A stretch of 64,000 nucleotides of DNA from [Clostridium] clostridioforme AGR2157 (GCF_000424325.1 NZ_AUJR01000013.1:1-64000), one strand, 5' to 3'; positions 7,946-16,600 are shown, counted from the first letter of the stretch. A program made the numbers and translations. The notes: generated by a model from the letters alone, not told the origin.

Positions 7946-9327
7946 CTTTTTAATAAGCCTCTTTTTTTCTTCCCTCTCCCGCCGCTGCCGGCCACGGCAG
8001 ACCATAAAGACTGAAAAAAGGCATCTTCTCTTTTCTGGCTGAAAGGATTTTCGTACTCCGGCGAGACAAACAGCTTTATTCCCTTTAAAGCCTTGTCTGA
8101 TTTGGTCATGGCCTTCAGTTCCTTTTGACATATGGCCCGTGTGCCCCGAAATATAAGCACACGGTTCCCGCCGCACCGTCCCGTCCAGGCCTGATTCATC
8201 CAGGATATGTACCGCCTGATGTATCGGCCGTCCCAGACGCTGGCGCTGCCTGTCCCTAATAAATCTGCCTTCGCCGCCTTTAATTCCTGTTCCGCCTGCT
8301 GCCAGTCTGTTCCATAGTCTTTCACTATGATGTCAAATCCTGTCCCTTCATCCAGCTTCACGGCAGGTCCATACCACGGCTTTAAGTAACAGCCGTTCAT
8401 GGTATAGATTCCAAAACGGTCCGGACGCATACCTGCCCTTTGGGCCATGGTGACCACTGCCCGGGAGACATTATGTTCCTCATAAAGCGCCCGGTACCCA
8501 TTCCTGTTCAGAAAATATACCAGCCCTAAGGCTAAATGTGTGGTGCCCGTCCCAGCCTTCATTCCGGTCAGAATCAAAATATGAGATGGTATCGCCTTCT
8601 GTTCTTTTTCTTCTGTCAGCTTCCTGGTACACAGCGCCTGAAGCGCATCCTCCACCTCTCCGGCGGAAGCGTACCGTTTCTCCATATTGGAGTCCATGCA
8701 TTTTCTGATAATCCGCTCAAAAGCCTCCGATAGGGCGGCAGACTGTCCGGCGTCCTCTCTCAGGGTTCCGGCTGTCATAAAACGGAGGACTGCACCAATG
8801 GCATAAATGTCGGTCCTTTGGTCCAACATACGGTCAGAAGCATACTGTTCAGGAGCCGCGCAGCCCACTGTACCGAATCGCTTTGGGGCAATGTTTGCCC
8901 ACCGGCAGCCTGCGGCATGATCAAAATCAATCAGCTTTACGGTGCCGTTGCAGATTATCAGGTTATTTGGTTGTAAATCTAAATGTAATATGGGTATTTC
9001 ACACGCAGAATGCATGTAAGCTACAAGCCCGCAGACCTGCATCCCGTAACGGACTGCCTCTGCCTCTTGAATAGGCCCCTGATTCGCAATCAGGGCATAT
9101 AGAGAATATCCTTCAAGATATTCCTCGATTAAATAAAAAAAATCGGAATCTTCTTCTAAATCATAAATCATGGGAATCCCAGGATGGTGCAGTTCTTTTA
9201 GCACCAATGCTTCCCTTCGGAAGGTGTCATAGTCGGCATCCCTCTTAGAAATGCGCTTTATGGCCCTGTATTCCTCCAGGCCAATGTGCACTGCCAGCCA
9301 TACGGTTCCTGCCCGGCCTGTTCCCAA
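7846..9327 (-). CDS. Ser/Thr protein kinase fused to degenerate P-loop domain
   Basis: 493 residues from the first canonical start codon (TTG). The kinase domain (1 to about 225) has a glycine loop (GTGRAGTVW), the ATP-binding lysine in YRAIKRISK (Lys24), the catalytic loop HLDLQPNN (Asp117, replacing HRD) and DFD at 134-136 instead of DFG. The C-terminal domain (about 245-475) starts with LTGMKAGTGTTHLALGLV, a MinD/CpaE-like loop without the catalytic lysine. It ends in a basic tail overlapping the next gene. No transmembrane segment or PASTA repeats are seen, so it is unlike PrkC. The true start is a problem: the frame stays open to 9372 and the extra residues complete the first kinase strand (FGKYRLLHKLG), but no ATG, GTG or TTG exists there. 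The substrate is unknown. Confidence 0.75.
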   Translation of the reverse strand: MGTGRAGTVWLAVHIGLEEYRAIKRISKRDADYDTFRREALVLKELHHPGIPMIYDLEEDSDFFYLIEEYLEGYSLYALIANQGPIQEAEAVRYGMQVCGLVAYMHSACEIPILHLDLQPNNLIICNGTVKLIDFDHAAGCRWANIAPKRFGTVGCAAPEQYASDRMLDQRTDIYAIGAVLRFMTAGTLREDAGQSAALSEAFERIIRKCMDSNMEKRYASAGEVEDALQALCTRKLTEEKEQKAIPSHILILTGMKAGTGTTHLALGLVYFLNRNGYRALYEEHNVSRAVVTMAQRAGMRPDRFGIYTMNGCYLKPWYGPAVKLDEGTGFDIIVKDYGTDWQQAEQELKAAKADLLGTGSASVWDGRYIRRYISWMNQAWTGRCGGNRVLIFRGTRAICQKELKAMTKSDKALKGIKLFVSPEYENPFSQKREDAFFQSLWSAVAGSGGRGKKKRGLLKRWDFLRKPFLNTAGSLRKGAGLSESQEQDGEQG

Positions 9328-9658
9328 TTTGTGCAGCAGGCGGTATTTGCCAAATAAAATGGTATTCTTTACTCACCCCTCCTTCGTCACAATATCATCT
9401 CATATTCCAATTTTACCCTTTTCCTTGTCACCTGTCTATGGTCGTTATATCTTCCATGGCTTTTCATATGCTATTTATACAACCTGAAAACATCCTGCGG
9501 CACGATATTTTTTAAATTTTTATGAAATGATTGATATTTCCACCTGTAATGTAGTATATTTAAAGTGTAGAAGTCTACTTTCGGCCTGAAGTTTCAAAAA
9601 AACACCCTGGTCCAAAGCAGATGCCACCACATTTGACACAGAACAGGAAGTGATCCTA

Positions 9659-10408
9659 ATGAAGATAGAACGTATCAATGAAAACCAGATTCGCTGTACA
9701 TTGACCAGCTTTGATTTAAGTGCGCGCAATATCAACCTGGTAGAACTGGCTTATGGAACGGAAAAAGCCAGGAAGCTGTTCAGGGAAATGATTCAGAAAG
9801 CCTCCAATGAAGTGGGCTTTGAGGCGGAGGACATTCCTCTGATGGTTGAGGCGATTCCTCTGTCCAGCGAAAGCATCATGCTGGTCATCACTAAAATCGA
9901 AGACCCGGAAGAACTGGATACCCGTTTTGCCAAGTTCTCACCTTTCACGGACGACAACCAGAATTCCCTTGTGTCGCAGTTAGCCAGCGAGTTCCTGGAA
10001 GGCGCTTCGGATTCCCTGAATTACCTGGAACCAGGTTCCGTGGAGCAGGTTGGGGATGAGAGCGCCGCGGACAGTGCCTCTGAAGCTACCGCCAAGAAGA
10101 ATGCAGGTTCCGTTGCCGGCAGCCGCATCTTCCGGTTCAACAGCCTGGACCGCATAAGTGAGGCTTCCCGGGCCGTATCCGGAATCTATGACGGCGTCAA
10201 CACCCTGTATAAGAAGCCCGGCACCAGACAGTATTATCTCATTGTAAAACGCCTGGACTGCGGCGACCTGGATTTCTCCCGTGTGTGCAACATATTGGCG
10301 GAGTATGCCACCAAGCTGTCAGGGGAATCCGCCAGCGAGGCATATTTTAAGGAGCACTATGAGGTCATCATTCAGGATAATGCCCTTCAGAATCTTGCCA
10401 GGATTTAA
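9659..10408 (+). CDS. mecA: Adaptor protein MecA
   Basis: 249-residue MecA-family adaptor, which in Bacillus delivers ComK and other substrates to the ClpCP protease. The N-terminal substrate-binding domain begins MKIERINENQIRCTLTSFDL. An acidic, Ala/Ser/Glu-rich linker at about 115-150 follows, then the ClpC-binding C-terminal domain (IFRFNSLDRISEASR to the end). The ATG at 9659 has GGAAG eight bases upstream; a GTG three codons earlier would overlap that site. It is a single-gene unit with a terminator at 10467. No competence gene adjoins it, though type IV pilus genes occur at the right end of the window. Confidence 0.9.
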   Translation: MKIERINENQIRCTLTSFDLSARNINLVELAYGTEKARKLFREMIQKASNEVGFEAEDIPLMVEAIPLSSESIMLVITKIEDPEELDTRFAKFSPFTDDNQNSLVSQLASEFLEGASDSLNYLEPGSVEQVGDESAADSASEATAKKNAGSVAGSRIFRFNSLDRISEASRAVSGIYDGVNTLYKKPGTRQYYLIVKRLDCGDLDFSRVCNILAEYATKLSGESASEAYFKEHYEVIIQDNALQNLARI

Positions 10409-10466
10409 GGACGGGGCCTTACTGTAGATATATGGAAATTTTAAATATATGGAAACATTACAAAAC

Positions 10467-10496
10467 ACCCCTGCGGCCGCATTGCCGCAGGGGTAT
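10467..10496 (+). terminator. Terminator after mecA
   Basis: ACCCCTGCGGC (10467-10477) pairs perfectly with GCCGCAGGGGT (10484-10494) around a six-base loop. Only a short AT-rich tail follows (ATTATATTG). Confidence 0.8.
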
Positions 10497-10498
10497 TA

Positions 10499-10576
10499 TA
10501 TTGCCTTAAATTATTGCCCTGAATTATTGTCTTAAATTACTGCCTTAAAGATTTACCTTAAATATTTACTTAAAAT
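10499..10576. repeat. 13-bp tandem repeat, six units
   Basis: Six head-to-tail units start at 10499, 10512, 10525, 10538, 10551 and 10564. The consensus is TATTGCCTTAAAT, with one to a few changes per unit. The last unit covers the stop and the last codons of the GntR gene, so its protein tail (AYFK) is partly made of repeat DNA. Confidence 0.85.
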
Positions 10577-11243
10577 ATGCCGGGTACTGGTTTCTGAACA
10601 TCTGCTCATTCATCATCCACCGGTTCAGATGGAGTTCCATAATCTCTGCGGCCTGCTTTTTATCGCGGCGCCGTATGGCCTCCAGCAGTTTCTTATGGTC
10701 CTCAATTATCTTATGGTCCTTAACCGTTGCCACGGACAGGCTGCGAATCCTGTCATAGTGAATCGCCAGTCTCTGGCACATCTCATAGATAAGCTCCTTC
10801 CGGCAGATGGAAAACAGCTTCCGGTGCATATCATTGTCCAGCTCCAAAAGCTTCTGGGATGAACCTCCCTCCAGATAAAACTCCTGAAGTCTGATATTCT
10901 CATCCAGCCACAGCAGGTCCTCTTCATCCGCCTGGCCGCAGACCAGCTCCACGGCCGCTTTTTCCAGGACCAGGCGCAGAAAGCGCGCCTCCTCCACCAG
11001 CTCCACATCAATCAATGCAATGCGCATCCCCCTCTGAGGGAATATCTCAATGATTCTGGATTCCTCGCTGAGCTGTATGACTGCTTCCCGCACGGGCGTG
11101 CGGCTGATGCCTATCATCTGGGACATTTCCACATCGTTAAAGGGCGCCCCGGGTTCCAAATCCAGAGATATGATATTCTCCCGCAGGGTCCGGTATGCAT
11201 ACTGTCTGGCAGTCTCTCCATGTCTCTTTTCCTCTATCTTCAT
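10566..11243 (-). CDS. GntR family regulator, FadR/FCD subgroup
   Basis: 225-residue transcription factor. The N-terminal winged helix (about 10-75) shows EPGAPFNDVEMSQMIGISRT and PVREAVIQL, typical of GntR. The C-terminal FCD all-helical effector domain (about 85-215) contains the metal/ligand-type histidines, including NDMHRKLF and a late LHLNRW. FCD regulators sense small carboxylic acids such as sugar acids. It lies downstream of uxuA on the same strand, separated by the Ldh2-type remnant, so control of glucuronate/mannonate genes is likely (inferred). The start has AGGAGG upstream. Its 3' end lies inside a tandem repeat. Confidence 0.88.
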   Translation of the reverse strand: MKIEEKRHGETARQYAYRTLRENIISLDLEPGAPFNDVEMSQMIGISRTPVREAVIQLSEESRIIEIFPQRGMRIALIDVELVEEARFLRLVLEKAAVELVCGQADEEDLLWLDENIRLQEFYLEGGSSQKLLELDNDMHRKLFSICRKELIYEMCQRLAIHYDRIRSLSVATVKDHKIIEDHKKLLEAIRRRDKKQAAEIMELHLNRWMMNEQMFRNQYPAYFK

Positions 11244-11255
11244 GGGTAAAACCTC

Positions 11256-11589
11256 CTAATGCCACTCCCCAAGCCTACAGTGACTGTATCTCCTCCCGGA
11301 CATCATCCCGCAGATGCCGTATCCCTTCTGGTCCATGCCGGCTGCTCCTATGCCGTCCGTGAGCACTGCCCCCAGGATATCCAGCATGAACGAAAAGGCC
11401 GATCCCTTCCAATGCCCCGCATCCAGTGGGTGTATTTCTGATTCCCACCATGCCGATGCCGTACTGATCCGCCAGCTCCATGGCCCGGTCCGCGCAGTAC
11501 AGGGCATTCAGGATGCCGCTCATCGCACCCATCCTTTGCTGCTGTATACGCCTAACGGTTCTGCTTCCGGATAGCCTCCCACAAACCAT
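11256..11589 (-). pseudogene. Remnant of Ldh2/YiaK-type NAD(P)H reductase
   Basis: Two reading frames carry separate pieces of one family. Frame one holds DRAMELADQYGIGMVGIRNT, the Ldh2/2,3-diketo-L-gulonate reductase NAD-site region. Frame two holds WKGSAFSFMLDILGAVLTDG, which belongs about 100 residues later in intact relatives. The start of the enzyme, the middle and the tail are absent, so an internal deletion plus frameshift destroyed it. It sits between uxuA and the GntR gene, where a hexuronate oxidoreductase would fit. The family was recognised by motif only; a full-length comparison would confirm it. Confidence 0.7.
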
Positions 11590-12619
11590 TTAGGTAGCAT
11601 GCCCCAAGGGCCCTGTCATAGAGGCCGTATCCGGGCATGGACACCTCTCCCCAGATAGCCCTTCCGTGGTCAGGGCGCATGATTCCGTCAAAACCAATGT
11701 CGTACAGCGCTTTCATTATCTCATACATATCCATGCTGCCGTCTGCTGAGAGATGGGCAGCTTCCTGGAATTCTCCAGGAGCATTATACTGCAGATTGCG
11801 CACATGTGCAAAGGGAATCCTTCCTTTTAAGGACCGGATGATATCCGGGATGTCATTTTCCGGATTGCTTCCCAGGGAGCCGGTACACAGGGTGACGCCG
11901 TTAAACGGCGCGTCCACGGCTTTCATCAGTTTGAGAAGCCGCTCTTTGCCGGTAATGATTCTGGCTAATCCGAATACGGGCCATGCCGGATCATCCGGAT
12001 GTATGGCCATCTTAATATCATACTTCTCACATACGGGCTGGATTGCCTTGAGGAAATACACCAGATTGTCAAAGAGACGGTCCTCATCCACATCCTTATA
12101 CATGTCAAACAGCTCTTTAATGCGCGCCATACGCTCAGGCTCCCATCCGGGAAGCTCAAATCCGTTAGACTTTTCTCCCATGGACTGGAACATATTCTCA
12201 GGATTAATCTTATCAATCTCCTTCTGGCTGTAAGCCAGCACCGTGGAACCGTCCGGACGCTCCTTAGCCAGATCGGAACGGGTCCAGTCAAAGACCGGCA
12301 TGAAATTATAGCACACCACATGAATTCCGGCCTGGCCCAGACGCTCCAGGGTCGTTATGTAGTTGGCAATGTACTGTTCCCTGTCAGGAGTTCCCACCTT
12401 GATCGCATCGTGTATATTGACACTCTCAATTCCCAGGACCTTTAATCCCCTGGATTCCACCTGTTCCTTCATCTGAAGGATGCGCTCCATGGGCCAGACC
12501 TCTCCGGCCGGAATGTCATACAGGGTGGTAATCACGCCTTTCACACCCGGTATCTGCCTGATTTGCTCCAGAGATACAGAGTCCACACCCTCACCGAACC
12601 AACGCAATGTCATATCCAT
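11552..12619 (-). CDS. uxuA: Mannonate dehydratase UxuA
   Basis: Dehydrates D-mannonate to 2-keto-3-deoxygluconate in glucuronate catabolism. The 355-residue length is standard. Family regions are seen from the start (MTLRWFGEGVDSVSLEQIRQ, GVKGVITTLYDIPAGEVW) through the TIM-barrel metal ligands (MAIHPDDPAWPVFGLARI, CTGSLGSNPENDI, PFAHVRNLQ) to the C-terminal GIMRPDHGRAIWGE. The ATG follows AGGAGG, and a TTGACA/TAATAT promoter lies at 12702-12730. It appears intact and is first in a minus-strand unit with the broken reductase and the GntR regulator. Its 3' end overlaps the remnant slightly. Confidence 0.95.
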   Translation of the reverse strand: MDMTLRWFGEGVDSVSLEQIRQIPGVKGVITTLYDIPAGEVWPMERILQMKEQVESRGLKVLGIESVNIHDAIKVGTPDREQYIANYITTLERLGQAGIHVVCYNFMPVFDWTRSDLAKERPDGSTVLAYSQKEIDKINPENMFQSMGEKSNGFELPGWEPERMARIKELFDMYKDVDEDRLFDNLVYFLKAIQPVCEKYDIKMAIHPDDPAWPVFGLARIITGKERLLKLMKAVDAPFNGVTLCTGSLGSNPENDIPDIIRSLKGRIPFAHVRNLQYNAPGEFQEAAHLSADGSMDMYEIMKALYDIGFDGIMRPDHGRAIWGEVSMPGYGLYDRALGACYLNGLWEAIRKQNR

Positions 12620-12701
12620 AACTAATTTCCTCCTTGAAATATCTGTGCGGTACTTTTGTGCTTTTCCGGTTTTCCGAAAATAAATATCTTAATATACTAA
12701 T

Positions 12702-12730
12702 ATATTACTCTTTTGAAAACAATCTGTCAA
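12702..12730 (-). promoter_or_regulatory. uxuA promoter
   Basis: On the minus strand: TTGACA (12730-12725), 17 bases, TAATAT (12707-12702). The start codon is about 80 bases downstream. Confidence 0.6.
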
Positions 12731-12740
12731 TACAGGAGAA

Positions 12741-12779
12741 CATAAAAAGAACCCGGCTCAGTCATATATCCCCTGAGCC
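12741..12779 (-). terminator. Terminator after DUF1858 gene
   Basis: GGCTCAG (12779-12773 on the minus strand) pairs with CTGAGCC (12761-12755), followed on that strand by GGGTTCTTTTTATG. It lies 30 bases past the stop of the small gene. Confidence 0.75.
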
Positions 12780-12810
12780 AGGATCCTCCAATCACTGTTT
12801 CAGACTATCA

Positions 12811-13014
12811 TCAGGCTTTAGCTGCCAGAATTTCGTTAATCTGAGAAACCAGTGTGTCACAGTCAATGCCGTGTACCATACAAGCCTCTTCCAGAGACTC
12901 ACCCTGGGAAGCCGGGCAGCCAAGGCAGTGCATTCCGGCACGCATCAGAATTGGCGGTATGCTCTCATCGACCTGAATAAGCTGGCCAATCAGCATGTCT
13001 TTACTAATCTGCAT
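12811..13014 (-). CDS. DUF1858 domain protein
   Basis: 67-residue protein of the DUF1858 family (also called the hybrid-cluster-protein-associated redox disulfide domain). It carries the CxxC pair CLGCPASQGESLEEACMVHG, a candidate redox disulfide or metal site, plus the leading MQISKDMLIGQLIQ. Relatives are found beside anaerobic redox and Fe-S genes in Clostridia, which fits the position 340 bases upstream of, and divergent from, the pyruvate formate-lyase operon. The ribosome site is AAGGAGG. The biochemical function of the family is not established. Confidence 0.85.
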   Translation of the reverse strand: MQISKDMLIGQLIQVDESIPPILMRAGMHCLGCPASQGESLEEACMVHGIDCDTLVSQINEILAAKA

Positions 13015-13186
13015 CTCTTTGTCCTCCTTATATTTCTGCTATAAGTATAACCAATTAATCGGTCTACCACGCTTCTACCATCATAATACGTTTTTCGGCA
13101 TTTGACAAGTCCTGCATAGACTTACATATTTTTCATATTAACCATAATTATCAAGGCTTGTTAAAAAATATTATCACTATGCCCTC

Positions 13187-13216
13187 TTGACGTGTATACA
13201 ATGTGCATAATATAAT
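13187..13216 (+). promoter_or_regulatory. Promoter of the pyruvate formate-lyase operon
   Basis: TTGACG (13187-13192), 18 bases, TATAAT (13211-13216), giving a leader of about 130 bases. A second, weaker pair (TTGACA 13102-13107, 17 bases, CATATT) lies upstream. The 13015-13355 gap is AT-rich and otherwise contains only a small CCGG-loop-CCGG hairpin near 13271-13282. Confidence 0.65.
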
Positions 13217-13355
13217 AAGTGTTGCAAAAGCAACAGCATATATCAGGTTTTTCTAGTAGACTATGGATGTCCGGCAAAACCGGTATGGCTGTGAAACATT
13301 TGGTTAACAATAGTTTTTATATATAGGTTCACGCATTTCACAGGAGGAAAAGTCT

Positions 13356-15464
13356 ATGAGAACAGAGTGGAACACATTTAAAGGCGGTGTATGGCAGCGG
13401 GAAATCAATGTACGCGACTTCATACAGAAAAACTACACCCCCTATGACGGCAGCGACGATTTTCTGGAAGGTCCTACCCAGAATACAACGGAGCTCTGGG
13501 ACCAGGTTATGGAGCTGTCAAAGAAGGAACAGGAAGCCGGCGGAGTCCTGGATATGGATACCAAAATCATTTCTACCATCACGTCCCACGGCCCCGGATA
13601 TTTAAACAAGGACAAGGAAACTATCGTAGGCTTTCAGACCGACAAACCCTTTAAGCGTTCCCTCCAGCCATATGGAGGCATCCGCATGGCTATGAAGGCC
13701 TGCCAGGACAATGGATACGAGGTTGACCCTGAAATTGTGGAATTCTTTACCAAGCACAGGAAAACCCATAATGCAGGCGTATTCGACGCCTACACCCCGG
13801 AGATGAGGGCATGCCGTTCCAGCCATATCATCACAGGACTGCCGGATGCCTATGGACGCGGACGCATCATCGGTGACTACCGCAGGGTTGCCCTTTACGG
13901 CGTGGATGCCCTGATTCAGGAGAAAAAGGAAGAAAAGGATTCCACACGCACCATTATGTACTCTGATGTTATCAGAGAGCGTGAGGAACTGTCCGAGCAG
14001 ATCCGGGCTCTGGAGGAGCTGAAGGAGCTCGGGCGTATCTACGGTTTTGATATCTCAAAGCCGGCTTGCGATGTTAAGGAAGCCATCCAGTGGACCTACC
14101 TGGGATACCTGGCCGCTGTCAAGGAGCAGAACGGTGCAGCCATGTCACTGGGACGCACCTCCACCTTCTTAGATATTTACGCTGAGCGCGACTTAAAGGA
14201 AGGACGCTATACGGAGAAAGAGATTCAGGAATTCGTGGACCACTTCATCATGAAGCTGCGTCTTGTAAAATTTGCCAGAACACCGGAATACAACGAACTG
14301 TTCTCCGGCGACCCCACATGGGTTACGGAATCCATCGGAGGAATCGGCATTGACGGCCGTCACATGGTGACCAAAATGTCCTTCCGTTATCTGCACACCC
14401 TTCAGAACCTGGGCACTGCCCCTGAGCCAAACCTGACCGTACTGTGGTCCACAAAGCTTCCTGAGAATTTTAAAAGGTTCTGTGCCAAGACCTCCATCGA
14501 GTCCTCCTCCATCCAGTATGAGAACGACGATTTGATGAGGGTGACCCACGGCGATGATTATGCCATTGCCTGCTGCGTATCCAGTATGCGTATCGGAAAG
14601 GAAATGCAGTTCTTCGGCGCCAGGGCCAATCTGGCCAAGTGCCTGCTCTACGCCATCAACGGCGGTGTGGATGAAATCAGCGGCAAGCAGGTGGGCCCGA
14701 AATACCGTCCCGTGACCACCGAGTATCTGGATTTTGACGACGTGATGGACAAGTACAAGGATATGATGAAATGGCTGGCCAAGGTATATGTCAATGCCCT
14801 GAACATCATCCATTACAATCACGACAGATACTGCTATGAGAGGCTTCAGATGGCGCTCCATGACAAGAAGGTGACCCGCTGGTTCGCAACCGGCATCGCA
14901 GGCCTTTCCGTTGTGGCAGACTCCCTGTCCGCCATCAAATACGCCAAGGTCAAGGCAGTACGCAATGAAAAGGGCATTGTGACCGATTATATCGTGGAAG
15001 GCGATTTCCCTAAATATGGAAATAACGACGACCGGGTAGACCAGCTGGCAGCAGACCTGGTGCACACCTTCATGAGCTATATAAAGGGCAACCACACCTA
15101 CCGCGGCGGCATCCCCACCACTTCCATCCTTACCATCACCTCCAACGTGGTGTACGGAAATAATACGGGCGCTACCCCGGACGGCAGGAAGGCAGGCCAG
15201 CCCTTTGCGCCGGGCGCAAACCCAATGCACCACAGAGACAGCCACGGCGCAGTGGCATCCCTGTCATCTGTTGCAAAGCTTCCGTTCAAGGACGCCCAGG
15301 ACGGTATCTCCAATACCTTCTCCATCATACCGGGCGCTCTGGGCAAGGATGACCAGATTTTCATGGGAGACCTGGAAGTGGAGCTGAACGGCTGCGGAGG
15401 CGGCTGTGAAGCACCTACCCTTTTTGAAGGGCTGGATTCCGAAGCCGGCATCGAGGAATCCTGA
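13356..15464 (+). CDS. pflB: Pyruvate formate-lyase catalytic protein lacking its glycyl-radical domain
   Basis: Converts pyruvate and CoA to acetyl-CoA and formate. The 702-residue chain matches canonical PFL from start ([20 protein letters not shown]) to near the end ([12 protein letters not shown]). The active-site cysteine pair is present as AIACCVSSM (Cys406-Cys407, equivalent to 418/419 in E. coli). It ends where the C-terminal radical loop should begin, with an added tail containing CGGGC. The missing domain is encoded by the next gene. Both are in the same frame but separated by TGA, TAA and a second TGA over a 45-base gap, so one point mutation cannot explain the split. The ATG follows AGGAGG. 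The symbol pflB is used on homology to the catalytic part only. Confidence 0.93.
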   Translation: MRTEWNTFKGGVWQREINVRDFIQKNYTPYDGSDDFLEGPTQNTTELWDQVMELSKKEQEAGGVLDMDTKIISTITSHGPGYLNKDKETIVGFQTDKPFKRSLQPYGGIRMAMKACQDNGYEVDPEIVEFFTKHRKTHNAGVFDAYTPEMRACRSSHIITGLPDAYGRGRIIGDYRRVALYGVDALIQEKKEEKDSTRTIMYSDVIREREELSEQIRALEELKELGRIYGFDISKPACDVKEAIQWTYLGYLAAVKEQNGAAMSLGRTSTFLDIYAERDLKEGRYTEKEIQEFVDHFIMKLRLVKFARTPEYNELFSGDPTWVTESIGGIGIDGRHMVTKMSFRYLHTLQNLGTAPEPNLTVLWSTKLPENFKRFCAKTSIESSSIQYENDDLMRVTHGDDYAIACCVSSMRIGKEMQFFGARANLAKCLLYAINGGVDEISGKQVGPKYRPVTTEYLDFDDVMDKYKDMMKWLAKVYVNALNIIHYNHDRYCYERLQMALHDKKVTRWFATGIAGLSVVADSLSAIKYAKVKAVRNEKGIVTDYIVEGDFPKYGNNDDRVDQLAADLVHTFMSYIKGNHTYRGGIPTTSILTITSNVVYGNNTGATPDGRKAGQPFAPGANPMHHRDSHGAVASLSSVAKLPFKDAQDGISNTFSIIPGALGKDDQIFMGDLEVELNGCGGGCEAPTLFEGLDSEAGIEES

Positions 15465-15509
15465 TAAGCAGCATATAAACCATCTTCTTGAGAAAGCGAG
15501 GATTATATT

Positions 15510-15755
15510 ATGGTAAAAGCAAGCGAATCACAGATTGATAACCTGGTGGCTCTGTTAGACGGCTATGCCCAGGAAGGCGGACACCATCTGAACGTAAATG
15601 TATTCAGTAAGGAAACCCTTTTGGATGCACAGGCCCACCCCGAAAAATATCCCCAGCTCACGGTCAGGGTATCCGGCTATGCAGTGAACTTTAATAAGCT
15701 GACAAAGGCACAGCAGGATGAGGTCATTTCAAGAACCTTCCACGGATCCATCTAA
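15510..15755 (+). CDS. Stand-alone glycyl-radical domain (GrcA-like) of pyruvate formate-lyase
   Basis: 81-residue protein equal to the PFL C-terminal domain. It carries [18 protein letters not shown], the motif [14 protein letters not shown] with the radical-bearing Gly56, and the family ending [12 protein letters not shown]. coli GrcA (YfiD) is a spare part that replaces an oxygen-damaged PFL terminus. Here the catalytic protein has no such terminus of its own, so this small subunit is probably obligatory. It has its own ATG with a modest site (GCGAGG, 10 bases upstream) and precedes the activase by 92 bases, whose product must install the radical on it. Confidence 0.92.
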   Translation: MVKASESQIDNLVALLDGYAQEGGHHLNVNVFSKETLLDAQAHPEKYPQLTVRVSGYAVNFNKLTKAQQDEVISRTFHGSI

Positions 15756-15847
15756 ATCCTGTCTGCAAACTGCTTTGGATGCCGCCTGGACAGGAAGATT
15801 ATCCGCCCCGGTCGGCATCCATGTTTCTCAGAAAGGAGCACAGCCTT

Positions 15848-16600
15848 ATGATTGGACGCGTACATTCCATAGAAAGCTTTGGTACCGTGGACGGCCCCGG
15901 TATCCGCATGGTAATCTTCTTAAGCGGCTGCCCCATGAGATGTCTCTATTGCCATAATCCGGATACATGGGACCCCAAGGGCGGCACCCCCATGACGGCG
16001 GAGGAAATACTGAACCAGTATGAGCAGGCCCGTCCCTTTTACAAAAAAGGGGGCATCACGGTCAGCGGCGGTGAACCGCTGATGCAGATAGGTTTTGTGA
16101 CAGAGCTCTTTGAGAAAGCCAAAAAAAGCGGTATCCACACCTGCCTGGACACCTCCGGCGTTACCTTTAACCCGGGTTCACAGGCAGTCATGGCCCATTT
16201 TGACCGGCTTTTGGCTTCCACAGACCTGATACTCCTGGATATCAAGCATATTGACCCTAAGGAGCATGTGAAGCTGTGCGCCCAGCCCCAGGATAATATA
16301 CTGGCTTTTGCCGGATACCTGGAGAAGAAGCGGATACCCATATGGATCCGCCACGTGGTGGTTCCGGGCATAACGGACCGGGAGGAATATCTGTACCGCC
16401 TTGGGCGCTATCTCGGCACGCTTAAGAACGTAAAGGCATTGGATGCGCTGCCTTATCACGACATGGGGAAGGCTAAGTACCATCAGCTTGGAATCCCCTA
16501 CCCATTAGAGGACACCGCCCCCTTGCCTCCTGCAAAGGCGGCAGAGGCCCGCAAAATTATTCTTCAGGGAATGCGCGACGAAAGGGCCCATTGCTCCTAA
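15848..16600 (+). CDS. pflA: Pyruvate formate-lyase activating enzyme
   Basis: Radical SAM enzyme that abstracts a hydrogen from the PFL glycine. The 250 residues include the cluster motif SGCPMRCLYCHNPDTW (Cys28, Cys32, Cys35; CxxxCxxC), the leading HSIESFGTVDGPGIR typical of PFL activases, and KGGITVSGGEPLMQ (the SAM-binding GGEP). The C-terminal half keeps the family pattern RHVVVPGITD and ALPYHDMGKAKY. I place the start at 15848, after AAAGGAG; 23 upstream codons lack support. There are no extra ferredoxin-type clusters, so it is the PFL subtype rather than a glycerol-dehydratase activase. Confidence 0.95.
   Translation: MIGRVHSIESFGTVDGPGIRMVIFLSGCPMRCLYCHNPDTWDPKGGTPMTAEEILNQYEQARPFYKKGGITVSGGEPLMQIGFVTELFEKAKKSGIHTCLDTSGVTFNPGSQAVMAHFDRLLASTDLILLDIKHIDPKEHVKLCAQPQDNILAFAGYLEKKRIPIWIRHVVVPGITDREEYLYRLGRYLGTLKNVKALDALPYHDMGKAKYHQLGIPYPLEDTAPLPPAKAAEARKIILQGMRDERAHCS

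Noticed and set aside
13155-13180. Possible Rex (NADH-sensing) operator before the pyruvate formate-lyase promoter
   Set aside because: TTGTTAA is a correct half-site, but the other half (TTATCAC) departs from TTAACAA at several positions. Not enough to call.
15462-15491. TGA codons between the two PFL genes as selenocysteine or programmed readthrough
   Set aside because: A TAA follows at once and a second TGA lies in the gap, no SECIS-like hairpin is visible, and the small gene has its own start.
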